Source: a virus
Strand: one strand, 5' to 3'
Length of the DNA stretch: 59,370 bases
Virus record (IMG/VR): IMGVR_UViG_3300017917_005063
Location: 1 to 59,370 of that record
Each line of letters opens with the position of its first letter. The stretch's first letter is position 1. Position numbers and translations under genes: made by a program. Positions 15,903 through 25,013 of this stretch are shown here, piece by piece. Under the pieces are notes generated by a model that saw only the letters and a program-made list of their open reading frames with translations, was not told the DNA's origin and searched no databases.

Positions 15903-16301
15903 ATGTCTAGAACAAAAATTATTTTTTTAAGTCATAACAACTGTAACATTGTTGATACAATGCCAGCAGATGAACAGCAAAAAACATATGATTTTAGTTC
16001 TTTTAGAACTAATGTTACTATTTGCAGTGATGGTAAAACATTTCCCGGCACAACACCTCAATTGCCACCATCACAATCATTTATGATTATTCCACAGGCA
16101 TTAAAAGATAAAAGCAAATCATTGTTTCAATTGATAACTCAATATAATTCTATTAATCCTAATGTTTCTTTAGGACCAGTTTTAGTAGTGCAATCAACAG
16201 GACAAGTAACTTATAATAAATCATATCTTGTAAAATCTCTTGATGTGCAAAGTGATCCTTCTGTCCCTGTTTCTTGTGAAATACAAATTTGTTTAAGATA
16301 A
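15903..16301 (+). CDS. Tail tube protein
   Basis: The frame gives 132 residues, immediately after the sheath, where contractile phages encode the tube (Mu gpM). Cys/Ser-rich beta segments and a closing VSCEIQICLR strand are visible. The stop overlaps the next start (TAATG). Confidence 0.65.
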   Translation: MSRTKIIFLSHNNCNIVDTMPADEQQKTYDFSSFRTNVTICSDGKTFPGTTPQLPPSQSFMIIPQALKDKSKSLFQLITQYNSINPNVSLGPVLVVQSTGQVTYNKSYLVKSLDVQSDPSVPVSCEIQICLR

Positions 16302-16927
16302 TGATTGATATTGCAAAAAAAATAACAATAGATTTGGCTCAAAAAAGCTTTTCTATAATACTAGAAGATCAATATTGTGGAAAATATTCTATAAACGATC
16401 AATTGGTAAAAGTAAATACAATAACTTTTATTGAGCCAAAATTTAGCGATAAAGCATTTTTAGATAAAATTTCTACTTTGCTAAGTTCTTATACCGAAAA
16501 ATATATTAAGTTTATAAGAGAGCAATATGTAAATAATTTTGAAACTAATGAGATTTTAAGATATTTTCAGCCAGAAATTAATAAAACAAAAGAAGAACAG
16601 GTTAAATTAACAGAAGAAGAAGCTAAAATTTATCTTTCAGGTATTGTATTTGATATATTTAATATAAATTCTGATCGTCAGGAACATTCTGCTAATCTTG
16701 ATTTTATTAGAAACCAAATTGTTCCTAAAGCAAAATTATTTGCCGATAATAAAGAGATTTTTCAAGATTTTGAAATAGTTTTTAGTCAATTAAAAGATAA
16801 AGATTTTAGAGAATTTGAGGAGTTTCAAGATAGCTTGGTTTTTTATTTCTTGGGTTTTTTTTACAATGTTTTTGCCTATCGATACAGAGATCTGATGAAA
16901 GAAAGATACCAGAGCTACAATTCTTAA
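16301..16927 (+). CDS. Tail assembly chaperone, gpG-type
   Basis: The frame gives 208 residues from ATG 16301, coupled to the tube gene by TAATG; an in-frame TTG 12 nt upstream is less likely. Tail chaperones coat the tape measure before tube polymerisation. The protein is helical and acidic with no membrane segments. A T8 slippery tract at 16855-16862, near the 3' end, allows a -1 shift into a long open frame (16834-17145), as in lambda G/GT and the Mu gp41-type genes. Confidence 0.7.
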   Translation: MIDIAKKITIDLAQKSFSIILEDQYCGKYSINDQLVKVNTITFIEPKFSDKAFLDKISTLLSSYTEKYIKFIREQYVNNFETNEILRYFQPEINKTKEEQVKLTEEEAKIYLSGIVFDIFNINSDRQEHSANLDFIRNQIVPKAKLFADNKEIFQDFEIVFSQLKDKDFREFEEFQDSLVFYFLGFFYNVFAYRYRDLMKERYQSYNS

Positions 16928-17145
16928 ATTTTATTAACACAACTGATTACATTAAATTATTTGATGATAATATAGCTGGTTTATTAAAATTTTATGAAGG
17001 GTCAATTCAAATTAATTCGATAAAAGATATAACATATAGCACTTTGCAAAAATTGTATATTGGCTTTTCTTACCATTTAGACGAAACAGAAAAACAATAT
17101 AAGCAATATCAGGAAGCTTTACAAAAAATAAAAAATGGCAGATAA
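16834..17145 (+). CDS. gpT-like extension reached by -1 frameshift
   Basis: A frame without its own start, open from 16834 to TAA 17143-17145, in the -1 phase relative to the chaperone gene. It overlaps that gene's last ~90 nt and fills the otherwise empty 207 nt before the tape measure. The part after the overlap reads as a normal acidic helical protein (LKFYEGSIQI, then LHLDETEKQ-like: YHLDETEKQYKQYQEAL). A fusion made at the T8 tract would be about 281 residues. It ends 11 nt inside the tape measure gene. Confidence 0.7.
   Translation, partial: LGFLFLGFFLQCFCLSIQRSDERKIPELQFLNFINTTDYIKLFDDNIAGLLKFYEGSIQINSIKDITYSTLQKLYIGFSYHLDETEKQYKQYQEALQKIKNGR
16855..16862 (+). promoter_or_regulatory. 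Slippery T8 tract for -1 frameshifting
   Basis: In the chaperone frame the codons are GGT TTT TTT TAC, so a T-TTT-TTT heptamer is present in the correct phase for a -1 slip. It lies in the overlap of the two frames, about 65 nt before the zero-frame stop. Confidence 0.65.
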
Positions 17146-19597
17146 ATATTCTTTACAATTTCAATTAGGAACTACTCTTGATAAGAAGGGTTTAGAAGAG
17201 CTTAAGAAACAATTAGAGCAAATTGGTCTAAAATCTGTCAATATAGGCACTAATTTTAAAAAGCTTAGTGATGCACAATTAAAAGCTTTTAAAGATACCA
17301 CAAAAGCTTACAATAAAAGAAATCAAATAGAAGAAGACAATATAAAGCTTACTAGAAGAAAAAATAATCAATTAGAAAAGCAAAGAATATTAGTTAATAA
17401 TGTTGCTAAAGATGAAAGAAGAAATGCAGGGCAGACACTTGCTAGTTTAAAAAAAGAAAATGAAATAAGATTAAAAAATCAACAACTAGATTTAAGTGGA
17501 AGAAGAATTACACAAAGGGAAAGAAGAGTTAATTTAAAATATCTTCCGCAACAAAATGAAGCTGATATAGCATTTAAAGCATCAAAAAGAATTAATGTAG
17601 AGGCAAGAACTGGAAAATTAAATGCTCAGTCTGAGGCAATTAATATTGCTAATCAATTTGCTCCGCAAAGAACTCAATCAATTATTGATAATATAAGAGC
17701 TAAAACCAATAAAACTATAGGCGATACTTTTTTAACAGGTCAAAAATTTATTGGTGAAAAAATTAAAAATACTTTTTCTCCTTATGTTAATTTTTTAAAT
17801 CTTCAAGATAAACAAGCTAAGATTAACTTAACTAATGCAAAAATACAAGATATTAATGATAAAAAGGTTGAAAGAGAAAAACAGGAATTTAGAAAAGAAA
17901 ACGATAGAATTAGAAGAGAAGCTGAGAGAGTAATAAGAAGGGCAGAAAAAGATAAATTACAAAATTTTTTGAATACTAAAAATGCACTATACGGTAAAGC
18001 TAATTTATTGGAAAATGTTGCAAATCCAGTATTTTATGGAGCAACATTACCATCTGCATATTACTTAACAACTTCAGTAACTCAATCTGCCGTAAATAGA
18101 ATTTCAAGAGAAAGTCAAATGAAACTTTTATTTGGCGAGCAAACTCCAGAAATGCTTAGATTTGCAAAACAATATGCAAAAGATACTCCAATTGGTGTCG
18201 AAGAGGCATCTGCTTTATTATCTAGAGTAAAGGGAGCGCAAGAAGCTCTAGGTATAAACGATCAAGAAGTAAAATCATTTGCAAAAGGCTTAGGTGATTT
18301 TGCCTTGGTATTTGGTAGAGGAAAAGTTGGTATGGAAAGTATTATTTACCAATTAACTCAAATTGCAGATAAAGGTAAAGCTGATTATAGACAAGATATT
18401 AGACCGATTTTTGATGCTGGTGGTGGTGTTGTATTGGAAAAAGCATTTCGTAAAAGATATGGTATTTCTTTGGCTCAAGCTAGTGAAAGTGGAGATTTAG
18501 AAAGAGGACGAATATTTCAAGTTATAAAAGATATAATTAGCGATCCTAAATTTCAATCAAAAATTGAAGAAAGAAAAAAAGAATTATCGGGACAGCTAGA
18601 CCAATTAACTACATCTTTAGAATTATTTAAAGAGTCAGTTGGTGTTGTTGTAGATAAAATGTTTGGAATTGGAGATAAGGCATCTAAATTTTCAGATGTT
18701 TTAGATAAATTTGGTAAAAAAATGGATGAAAGTAAAGGTGGTGGAGCTGCTGGAATTGGAATTGCTGGTTTAGTTGGTTTAGGTCTTGGTGGCATTGGTT
18801 TGCTTGGACATTCTAAATATGCTAGAGCAAAAGCTAATTATTTTGCTTCAAAAGGTATGGCTAATGAAGGAAATGCTAAGTTTTTATCTTCTATTTTTTA
18901 TTCGCAACCTAGTAAAATTTTAGGATTAGCTACCGCTGGAACAATGGCTTATGCTGGCAAAGATGTTTTAGTAAATGCATTTGAAAAAGGTAAAGAAGGA
19001 TATAAGCAATATGCTGGTGAGTCTAAAATTAGTGGTGCATTAAAATTTGGTAAAGAATTTTTTGGCGAAATTGGTATTGGTAATAGTGTGGTATTGACAG
19101 CTGGAATAGCACAATTAGTATCATTGGGAAAAGAACTTCCTATTATAAAACAAGTTATAGATCAATTAGCAAAATTGCCATTAATTTTTACTGGAATAGG
19201 AGCTTCTTTAGTTAAATCTGGTCTTGGTCGTCTTGGATTAATTGGTGTTGGTGGATTTGCAGCTTATGAGATTGGAAAATTTCTTGGAGATGCATATAGT
19301 AATTTTGCAGATAGTGAAGAAATCAAAGCAACAAGAGATACAAATAGATTTTTACAAAGCTTGCAAGGTAAAACTTCACAAGAAAGATATGATTACTTAA
19401 AAAATTTAAAAAGAGAAACATTAAATTCAAGTGAAAAAATAGTTTTTGACTCTTTGCTAAATTCTTATGAAGGCAGAACAGCATCTTTTCCAACGGTGCA
19501 AAAAGGCGAAGTAAGTAAAAATTCTAATAACAAAAATCCTTATAAAGAAAGAACGAGAGTTCAAAATCCTATTTATGCAACAACGGGGGATAATTAA
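17135..19597 (+). CDS. Tail tape measure protein
   Basis: The frame gives 820 residues; it sets tail length and is ejected into the host envelope. Residues 1-290 are highly charged coiled coil (KERQEFRKENDR-type heptads). Several hydrophobic Gly/Ala-rich segments follow, notably GIGIAGLVGLGLGGIGLLGH near 540 and others near 600, 650 and 700. Position after the chaperones is the conserved one. A shift from Arg/Lys-rich coil to hydrophobic middle is typical of the family. Confidence 0.85.
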   Translation: MADKYSLQFQLGTTLDKKGLEELKKQLEQIGLKSVNIGTNFKKLSDAQLKAFKDTTKAYNKRNQIEEDNIKLTRRKNNQLEKQRILVNNVAKDERRNAGQTLASLKKENEIRLKNQQLDLSGRRITQRERRVNLKYLPQQNEADIAFKASKRINVEARTGKLNAQSEAINIANQFAPQRTQSIIDNIRAKTNKTIGDTFLTGQKFIGEKIKNTFSPYVNFLNLQDKQAKINLTNAKIQDINDKKVEREKQEFRKENDRIRREAERVIRRAEKDKLQNFLNTKNALYGKANLLENVANPVFYGATLPSAYYLTTSVTQSAVNRISRESQMKLLFGEQTPEMLRFAKQYAKDTPIGVEEASALLSRVKGAQEALGINDQEVKSFAKGLGDFALVFGRGKVGMESIIYQLTQIADKGKADYRQDIRPIFDAGGGVVLEKAFRKRYGISLAQASESGDLERGRIFQVIKDIISDPKFQSKIEERKKELSGQLDQLTTSLELFKESVGVVVDKMFGIGDKASKFSDVLDKFGKKMDESKGGGAAGIGIAGLVGLGLGGIGLLGHSKYARAKANYFASKGMANEGNAKFLSSIFYSQPSKILGLATAGTMAYAGKDVLVNAFEKGKEGYKQYAGESKISGALKFGKEFFGEIGIGNSVVLTAGIAQLVSLGKELPIIKQVIDQLAKLPLIFTGIGASLVKSGLGRLGLIGVGGFAAYEIGKFLGDAYSNFADSEEIKATRDTNRFLQSLQGKTSQERYDYLKNLKRETLNSSEKIVFDSLLNSYEGRTASFPTVQKGEVSKNSNNKNPYKERTRVQNPIYATTGDN

Positions 19598-19599
19598 AA

Positions 19600-20934
19600 A
19601 TGGCAGGAGTATTGCAAAAATTAATAGAAAATGGTGAAATAAGCCTTAATAGAAAAGACAAAGAAGATTTTATAGAGCTAAAAATAGTTTCTAATGGTTT
19701 TGATACATTACAGCAAGATATTAGTTATAAGGTGGCTATAAATGATGGTTTAGGCGGCGCTCAATTAGAGCCTTTAGGAATGGGAGCTAATTTTTGGAAT
19801 TTTACTGCAATTTTTATTTCTCAAGAGGAAAAAGAAGCTTTTAAAACATTTTACGAGAAACAAAAGCCATTTATTCTTGTAAGTCCATTTTATCCAGAGT
19901 TAGAAATACCATTAAATTTTGCCTCAATATCTAATTTTAGAAGTGATGTAGATGGAACACAGTATTATATAGATATAACTATTACAGATGCTAAATATAT
20001 AGAAGAGGATGAAAATTTATATTTAGTTGCAATGCAAAATGTTTTTGCAAGACAAAAGAAAGAAAAACCTAATAAAAAGAATTTTTTAGATAAAATGAAA
20101 GACTTGGCAAAAAAAGTCTCTGATTTTAGTTCTGATGTAAATTCAAAAGTTGGTGCTTATACATCTGCAATAGACCAATATGCTACGACTTTTAATCAAC
20201 TTTGCCAAGGTTTAGCCTCAACAAGCACAATAGTAACAAATCCAATAAATTCTGTCAAAGACTCACTAAATTTAGTTGTTGGTGGTGTTGGTGGGATAAT
20301 TAATGCATTATACGAAATAAAAATTACAATTAAAAATGTTCCTAGTGATATTGGTAATGTTATAAATCAAATTTCCTCTTTAGGCGATCAGTTTAAAAAC
20401 TTATTTAAGAGTGGAGAAAATTATAACGAAGATATAACTTATAACACTCAATTTTTGCAAGAATTAGCTGAAACTACAGTTGATAATAATTTTAATGAAG
20501 GAATATATGGAAACTCTGAAAATTCAAATGGAATAAGAAATAATAACGATGCTTTACAATTTTTATTATTAAATGGAATTATAACTGGAATATATGAAAA
20601 TTTAGAGTTAATTGACACTTGGGTTCTGTCTGATTTAGACTCTATTAAAAAAACTGAAAATAAACTTTATAAAAAATTAATTAGTTATAATTTTATTGAC
20701 AGTAACTACATTTATCAATTAAATTTATTAAGATCAAATTTTTATTCTATTTATGCAAATTTATATGAAAATGGCAATAAAATAATAGAATATAATGCCC
20801 AGCAACCAATATCTATTTATAATATAGTTTATGCAATAAATGGAAATTTAGACTTTTTAGATGAAACTATTAAGCTAAATAATATTGTAAAGCCTTTTGT
20901 ATTTGGTAAAATTAAAGTTATTGCAAATGCTTAG
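19600..20934 (+). CDS. Tail/DNA circulation-type protein, Mu gpN-like
   Basis: The frame gives 444 residues, 2 nt after the tape measure. The N-terminal ~140 residues are beta-rich (FWNFTAIFISQEEKEAFKTF; PFYPELEIPLNFASISNF), then helical segments with a Gly/Val-rich hydrophobic stretch near 222-236. In Mu-like myophages this slot holds gp43 (N), at the tail-baseplate junction. Assignment is mainly by synteny. Confidence 0.5.
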   Translation: MAGVLQKLIENGEISLNRKDKEDFIELKIVSNGFDTLQQDISYKVAINDGLGGAQLEPLGMGANFWNFTAIFISQEEKEAFKTFYEKQKPFILVSPFYPELEIPLNFASISNFRSDVDGTQYYIDITITDAKYIEEDENLYLVAMQNVFARQKKEKPNKKNFLDKMKDLAKKVSDFSSDVNSKVGAYTSAIDQYATTFNQLCQGLASTSTIVTNPINSVKDSLNLVVGGVGGIINALYEIKITIKNVPSDIGNVINQISSLGDQFKNLFKSGENYNEDITYNTQFLQELAETTVDNNFNEGIYGNSENSNGIRNNNDALQFLLLNGIITGIYENLELIDTWVLSDLDSIKKTENKLYKKLISYNFIDSNYIYQLNLLRSNFYSIYANLYENGNKIIEYNAQQPISIYNIVYAINGNLDFLDETIKLNNIVKPFVFGKIKVIANA

Positions 20935-22099
20935 TGTTCCGAAAATAGAAATTAATGGAAAAGAATATTTTTCGATAAGAAGATTTAGCTTTGATCACTC
21001 TGTACAGTATGGAATGGCTTTAAAAACCTGTGCTATAGATTGTAATGTAAATTCTAGAATGTTAGATTTTTTTAACTTATTAGAGCAGAAAAAGACTTTA
21101 TTAGCGACAGTATATTTGCAAGATAAAGTTTTCTTAGAAGGTTTTATTACTTTTCCAATGATAAAAATTGGCAAAGTGGCTGATACTGGTGCTTTTTTTA
21201 CATTTAATTTATATGATAGATTTTATTCTTTGGCAATAAGTGATACAGTAACAATCGGCACATATAAAAAAATTAAAACATTAGAGCAGACTTTAGAAAT
21301 ACTTTTAAATGAATTTCATTTTGTAAGTTACAAAGATCCAATTAGTAAAATAACAACAACTTATCCTTATCAAAAATCTATATCCAGTGAAAAAGATTTT
21401 ATTTCTGTTGGCTATAATGTTAAAAGACCAATAATAATTGAAAAATATGGCGAAAACTATGGAGAATTTAAGCAAAAAGCAAGTGATGTTATTGGTAGAT
21501 TATGCAATATAAATCAAAAAATTATTATTTCTAATGGTTACGACACTTTAAAAATAGAAAATATTAATGAGGGATCACCTCAACCTGTTTATATTTTAAA
21601 TGATAGCCAAATAGATGGAAATGTAATGACTTGGAATAAAGGCGGAAATTCAAATGATATACAAGGAAAACATATTGATATTTATAATAATCCAAGTAAA
21701 ATTGCTAATGAAAAAGATAATAATACATTATTAATTTTAAATTATCTTAATGGATTGCCTAATATAAAACAAGTAAGAAACATTAATAGAAATATGAGTG
21801 CTAGCGATATAAAAAAACATATCGATTATGAGATGGCTCAAATAAATGCTAATTCACGAAATTATTCTATTACTATTACCGCTCCTTCATTTTTAGATAT
21901 AAATAAGAATTTTTTAGAGCCAAATAAAATTGTTTCATTTAAATCAGACAATTTTGGAATAAGAGAAGATATGACAATACTTTCTGTTAGTGGTGAAGTA
22001 GAGCCAGATGGAATTAGATGTGTTTTAGGATGTAGTCCAGTAGAGGTATTTAAAAAAGAAGCTAATCAAAAATTTAAAAAGGGAACTATTAAAAGATGA
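20927..22099 (+). CDS. Baseplate hub protein, Mu gpP (gp44)-like
   Basis: The frame gives 390 residues from ATG 20927, overlapping the previous gene by 8 nt; a TTG start 30 nt earlier is less likely. The N-terminus is hub-like (IEINGKEYFSIRRFSFDHSV), with a later YILNDSQIDG and a C-terminal beta region with VSGEVEPDGIRCVLGCSP. The hub joins tube and spike. Its place between gpN-like and gp45-like genes matches Mu. Confidence 0.6.
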   Translation: MLSVPKIEINGKEYFSIRRFSFDHSVQYGMALKTCAIDCNVNSRMLDFFNLLEQKKTLLATVYLQDKVFLEGFITFPMIKIGKVADTGAFFTFNLYDRFYSLAISDTVTIGTYKKIKTLEQTLEILLNEFHFVSYKDPISKITTTYPYQKSISSEKDFISVGYNVKRPIIIEKYGENYGEFKQKASDVIGRLCNINQKIIISNGYDTLKIENINEGSPQPVYILNDSQIDGNVMTWNKGGNSNDIQGKHIDIYNNPSKIANEKDNNTLLILNYLNGLPNIKQVRNINRNMSASDIKKHIDYEMAQINANSRNYSITITAPSFLDINKNFLEPNKIVSFKSDNFGIREDMTILSVSGEVEPDGIRCVLGCSPVEVFKKEANQKFKKGTIKR

Positions 22100-22605
22100 A
22101 TATATTTAGAAAAATTAAAGAATTTTTTGTTAAAGGTAATCAAGTTAAAGTTAAGTTACCATCATATAACTCAACTGCTGATTTTGAAAAATTTTTATAT
22201 TTTCCAGATGGGTTAATTAGCAAGTCATTAAACACTTTTGCTAAATTTACTATAAAAGGTGAAGAGTTTGCAACTCTAATTAACAATCCTACTGATGCAG
22301 TTGTTTTATTTGAAAAATTAGCAAATGGAGATATAATAACTGGCAGAGATGGAGTTTATATACATTATTCTACTGAATTAAAGCAAATAAATATTCTTGC
22401 AAATAAAATATCTTTTAATATTAATGGTAATATATTTAATATTGATGACAATGGAATTTCTGCAACTGCAAATAAATTAGATATTGATATTAATGGTAAA
22501 AAACTAACAATTGATAGTAAGCTTAAATTTAATAATAAAGAAGTTGCTGTAATTGGTGGTTTAGTTAACTTATCAAATGGTCAAATAACAAATAGCGGAC
22601 AATAA
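22096..22605 (+). CDS. Baseplate spike/assembly protein, Mu gp45-like
   Basis: The frame gives 169 residues. The C-terminal half is a run of short beta repeats with Asn/Gly/Asp turns (FNINGNIFNIDDNG, then LDIDINGKKLTIDSKL), as in trimeric spike beta-prisms. It closes with VAVIGGLVNLSNGQITNSGQ, a standard gp45/gpV ending. It forms the membrane-piercing tip. It overlaps both neighbours by 1-4 nt. Confidence 0.7.
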   Translation: MNIFRKIKEFFVKGNQVKVKLPSYNSTADFEKFLYFPDGLISKSLNTFAKFTIKGEEFATLINNPTDAVVLFEKLANGDIITGRDGVYIHYSTELKQINILANKISFNINGNIFNIDDNGISATANKLDIDINGKKLTIDSKLKFNNKEVAVIGGLVNLSNGQITNSGQ

Positions 22606-23036
22606 TGAAAACTTGGGCTTTTGAATTAAATAGTAACAATGTATTTGATTTAAAAATTGAAAATAAAAAAGGTCAATTAGAAGATATTGAAGTTTCTTTT
22701 TCAAAACATAATTTTTTTTGCAAAGGTAGAGTTTCGAAATTTGTTGAAAACAATTACTCAAATAGATTTGGATCAATTTTTAGTTTTATTCGTAATAAGC
22801 AATTATATTCTACTGCTTATCAATTTTATGAAAATCAAAATAATGCTAAAGAAAATTTAGAATACATTAAGAAATTTTTTAATGTAGCTTGCTCCAGAGA
22901 TTATAAAGATGGACTTTTTGAAAAAAAGATTGTTATGACTGATATTATATCAAATAATAATGAAATAATATGCAATATTCAAATTGGTGAACAACAACCT
23001 ATTCAACTAAAATATGTTAACAATTCCAACTCCTAG
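22605..23036 (+). CDS. Baseplate protein, Mu gp46/gpW-like
   Basis: The frame gives 143 residues starting on the last base of the spike gene (TAATG). Size and position between gp45-like and gp47-like genes fit gp46 (gpW/gp25 class). Its end overlaps the baseplate J gene by 23 nt. Sequence motifs of gp25 are not obvious, so the call is mostly from synteny. Confidence 0.5.
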   Translation: MKTWAFELNSNNVFDLKIENKKGQLEDIEVSFSKHNFFCKGRVSKFVENNYSNRFGSIFSFIRNKQLYSTAYQFYENQNNAKENLEYIKKFFNVACSRDYKDGLFEKKIVMTDIISNNNEIICNIQIGEQQPIQLKYVNNSNS

Positions 23037-24363
23037 CAATCAATCTGCTAATATATCTACTAATATTAATGCATCTTCTAACGGAAGTGTTAATGTTGAT
23101 AGTCTATTAGGCTTAAGAGAATTAATTGATGCAATTGCAATTGTTGATGTTGACTTATACAGGGCAATAGATACAACAATTAAACAAGCATTATTTCCAG
23201 CATTAGCGACAGAAGATGTTTTTGTTATTAATAATGCTTTTAGAGATACCGCTAATCAAATACAAAGAAAGCCAGCAACTTTTTCTACTGGAAATGTAAT
23301 ATTTGTAACAACAGAAACAACAACTATACCAATTGGGACAGAATTATTAACATTGGATGGTAATCTTTATAAAACAGTAATTCAAAGAGATGCTGTTTTG
23401 CAAGAATTTAGCATTACATCACTTCAAAGAATAAATGGATATGTAAATGCTAAAGTTCCTAATCAAAATTTAGCAAATGGAATTACTATTACTATTACTG
23501 GAAGCAGTGATGCAAGTTTAAATGGCAGTTATTCAATAGAAATATTGGATCAAGATACTATTAGATACAAAAACTCAGGAACAAATACTGCTTTAATAAC
23601 TGACAATATTATTGGTAGTTATTTAGGAGCAAGCATTGAGGTGGCAGCATTAAATCCAACAGAAAGTGCAAATAAAGATTATAATGCTTCAATTGATTTA
23701 TCAGGACAATTAAATTTTGTTGATAGCACATATATAACTTTTAATGGAATTGCTGGTGGCTCAGATGCCGAGACAATAGAAAGTTTAAATAAAAGAACAC
23801 AAGAATTTTTAAGAAATCCGCAAAATAAAGGTAATAGATTTGCTGTTGAAAGCTTTATTAAGCAAAATACAAATGTAAATTATTGCTATTCTTTTAAATA
23901 CGAAGATACATCTTATATTTATTTTAAAATTGTTGTTGCTAGATTTGACGAAACAACAATTCAATTTTATACTTTTACAAATGACGAGCTAACAACTATT
24001 AGAAATTTAGTATTGGATAATAATTATCTTAATTTATCAACTTCTGCAATTCAATTTTCTGTTGTAAATCCAAGTAATAAAGCAATTGGAGTTGCTATTA
24101 CTGGATTATCGCCTAATACATTAGATATGCAAAATCAAGTCAAGAAGAATATAATACAATATATTAACTTATTGCCTATCAAAAAATATCTTGCAAGCGG
24201 AATACCTGAATTGAATGTTGACAAAATTAGAAATATTGTTTTAAATACTAGAGATAAAAATGGCAATATTGCAACTTGCTCTAATTTAACTATAACTGGT
24301 GTTAATGCAATTATAAATGACACAGACAAAGCTAATATTGATAATATATCTATAACTTTCTAA
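23014..24363 (+). CDS. Baseplate wedge protein, gpJ/Mu gp47-like
   Basis: The frame gives 449 residues. The pattern ALFPALATEDVFVINNAF, RKPATFSTGNVIFV, a central insertion with Asn/Thr-rich beta repeats, then GIAGGSDAETIESLNKRTQEF and NKGNRFAVESF is characteristic of baseplate J-like proteins. It forms the wedge ring around the hub. It starts within the preceding gene and overlaps the next by one base. Confidence 0.8.
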   Translation: MLTIPTPSNQSANISTNINASSNGSVNVDSLLGLRELIDAIAIVDVDLYRAIDTTIKQALFPALATEDVFVINNAFRDTANQIQRKPATFSTGNVIFVTTETTTIPIGTELLTLDGNLYKTVIQRDAVLQEFSITSLQRINGYVNAKVPNQNLANGITITITGSSDASLNGSYSIEILDQDTIRYKNSGTNTALITDNIIGSYLGASIEVAALNPTESANKDYNASIDLSGQLNFVDSTYITFNGIAGGSDAETIESLNKRTQEFLRNPQNKGNRFAVESFIKQNTNVNYCYSFKYEDTSYIYFKIVVARFDETTIQFYTFTNDELTTIRNLVLDNNYLNLSTSAIQFSVVNPSNKAIGVAITGLSPNTLDMQNQVKKNIIQYINLLPIKKYLASGIPELNVDKIRNIVLNTRDKNGNIATCSNLTITGVNAIINDTDKANIDNISITF

Positions 24364-25013
24364 TGAAAACAGTTAATTTACTAGACAATGTTGAAAACTT
24401 AGATAAATTTTCTAAAGCTTGTTTTTTGTCTTTTCCAAAAGGTGGAATTTATAATGTAGCAAATGGAGAGAAAGGAGAAAATAATTATACATATTTTTTT
24501 CAATTATTTAGGGGAATTCTTGCATCGAAATTTAGTATTTTTGCAACACTAAACGAGATTATTAATCAATGTTACGAAATAACTGTTGATAATTTATATT
24601 TAGATGAATATAAAAATAAATATGGATTACCAAATCCAATTTTTCAACCAAGCGATTTACAAACAAAAGAAAATATTGTTTTTGCTATAAATGCAATGAA
24701 ATTTGCTAATCAGTTGCTTGATATTAAAAGTTTTAGAAACTTTTTTACATTTTTAAATATTAATGTAAAATTTTATAAGCATACCGATATGTTTTCAACA
24801 ACAGTTCCAAAAGAAAAATTATTATATTATGTTTATGTTGCTGATGATAACGATACAACAGAATTTTATAATTTAGGCTCTGCTTTTCCGTTGCAATTTG
24901 GAGTTATTGGTGATAAAACTAATAAAGTAAAACAAACTTTAGAATATTTAGCTCCAGTAGATGCAATATTTTCAATTGTTAGTAGTCCATATCCAAATCA
25001 ATACGAATTATGA
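24363..25013 (+). CDS. Tail protein I, Mu gp48-like
   Basis: The frame gives 216 residues. The segment LYLDEYKNKYGLPNPIFQPS followed by LQTKENIVFAINAM is the 'Glp ... R/K-x-x-I' pattern of gp48/gpI proteins that link wedge and fibres. It directly follows baseplate J and precedes the fibre genes. Confidence 0.65.
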   Translation: MKTVNLLDNVENLDKFSKACFLSFPKGGIYNVANGEKGENNYTYFFQLFRGILASKFSIFATLNEIINQCYEITVDNLYLDEYKNKYGLPNPIFQPSDLQTKENIVFAINAMKFANQLLDIKSFRNFFTFLNINVKFYKHTDMFSTTVPKEKLLYYVYVADDNDTTEFYNLGSAFPLQFGVIGDKTNKVKQTLEYLAPVDAIFSIVSSPYPNQYEL

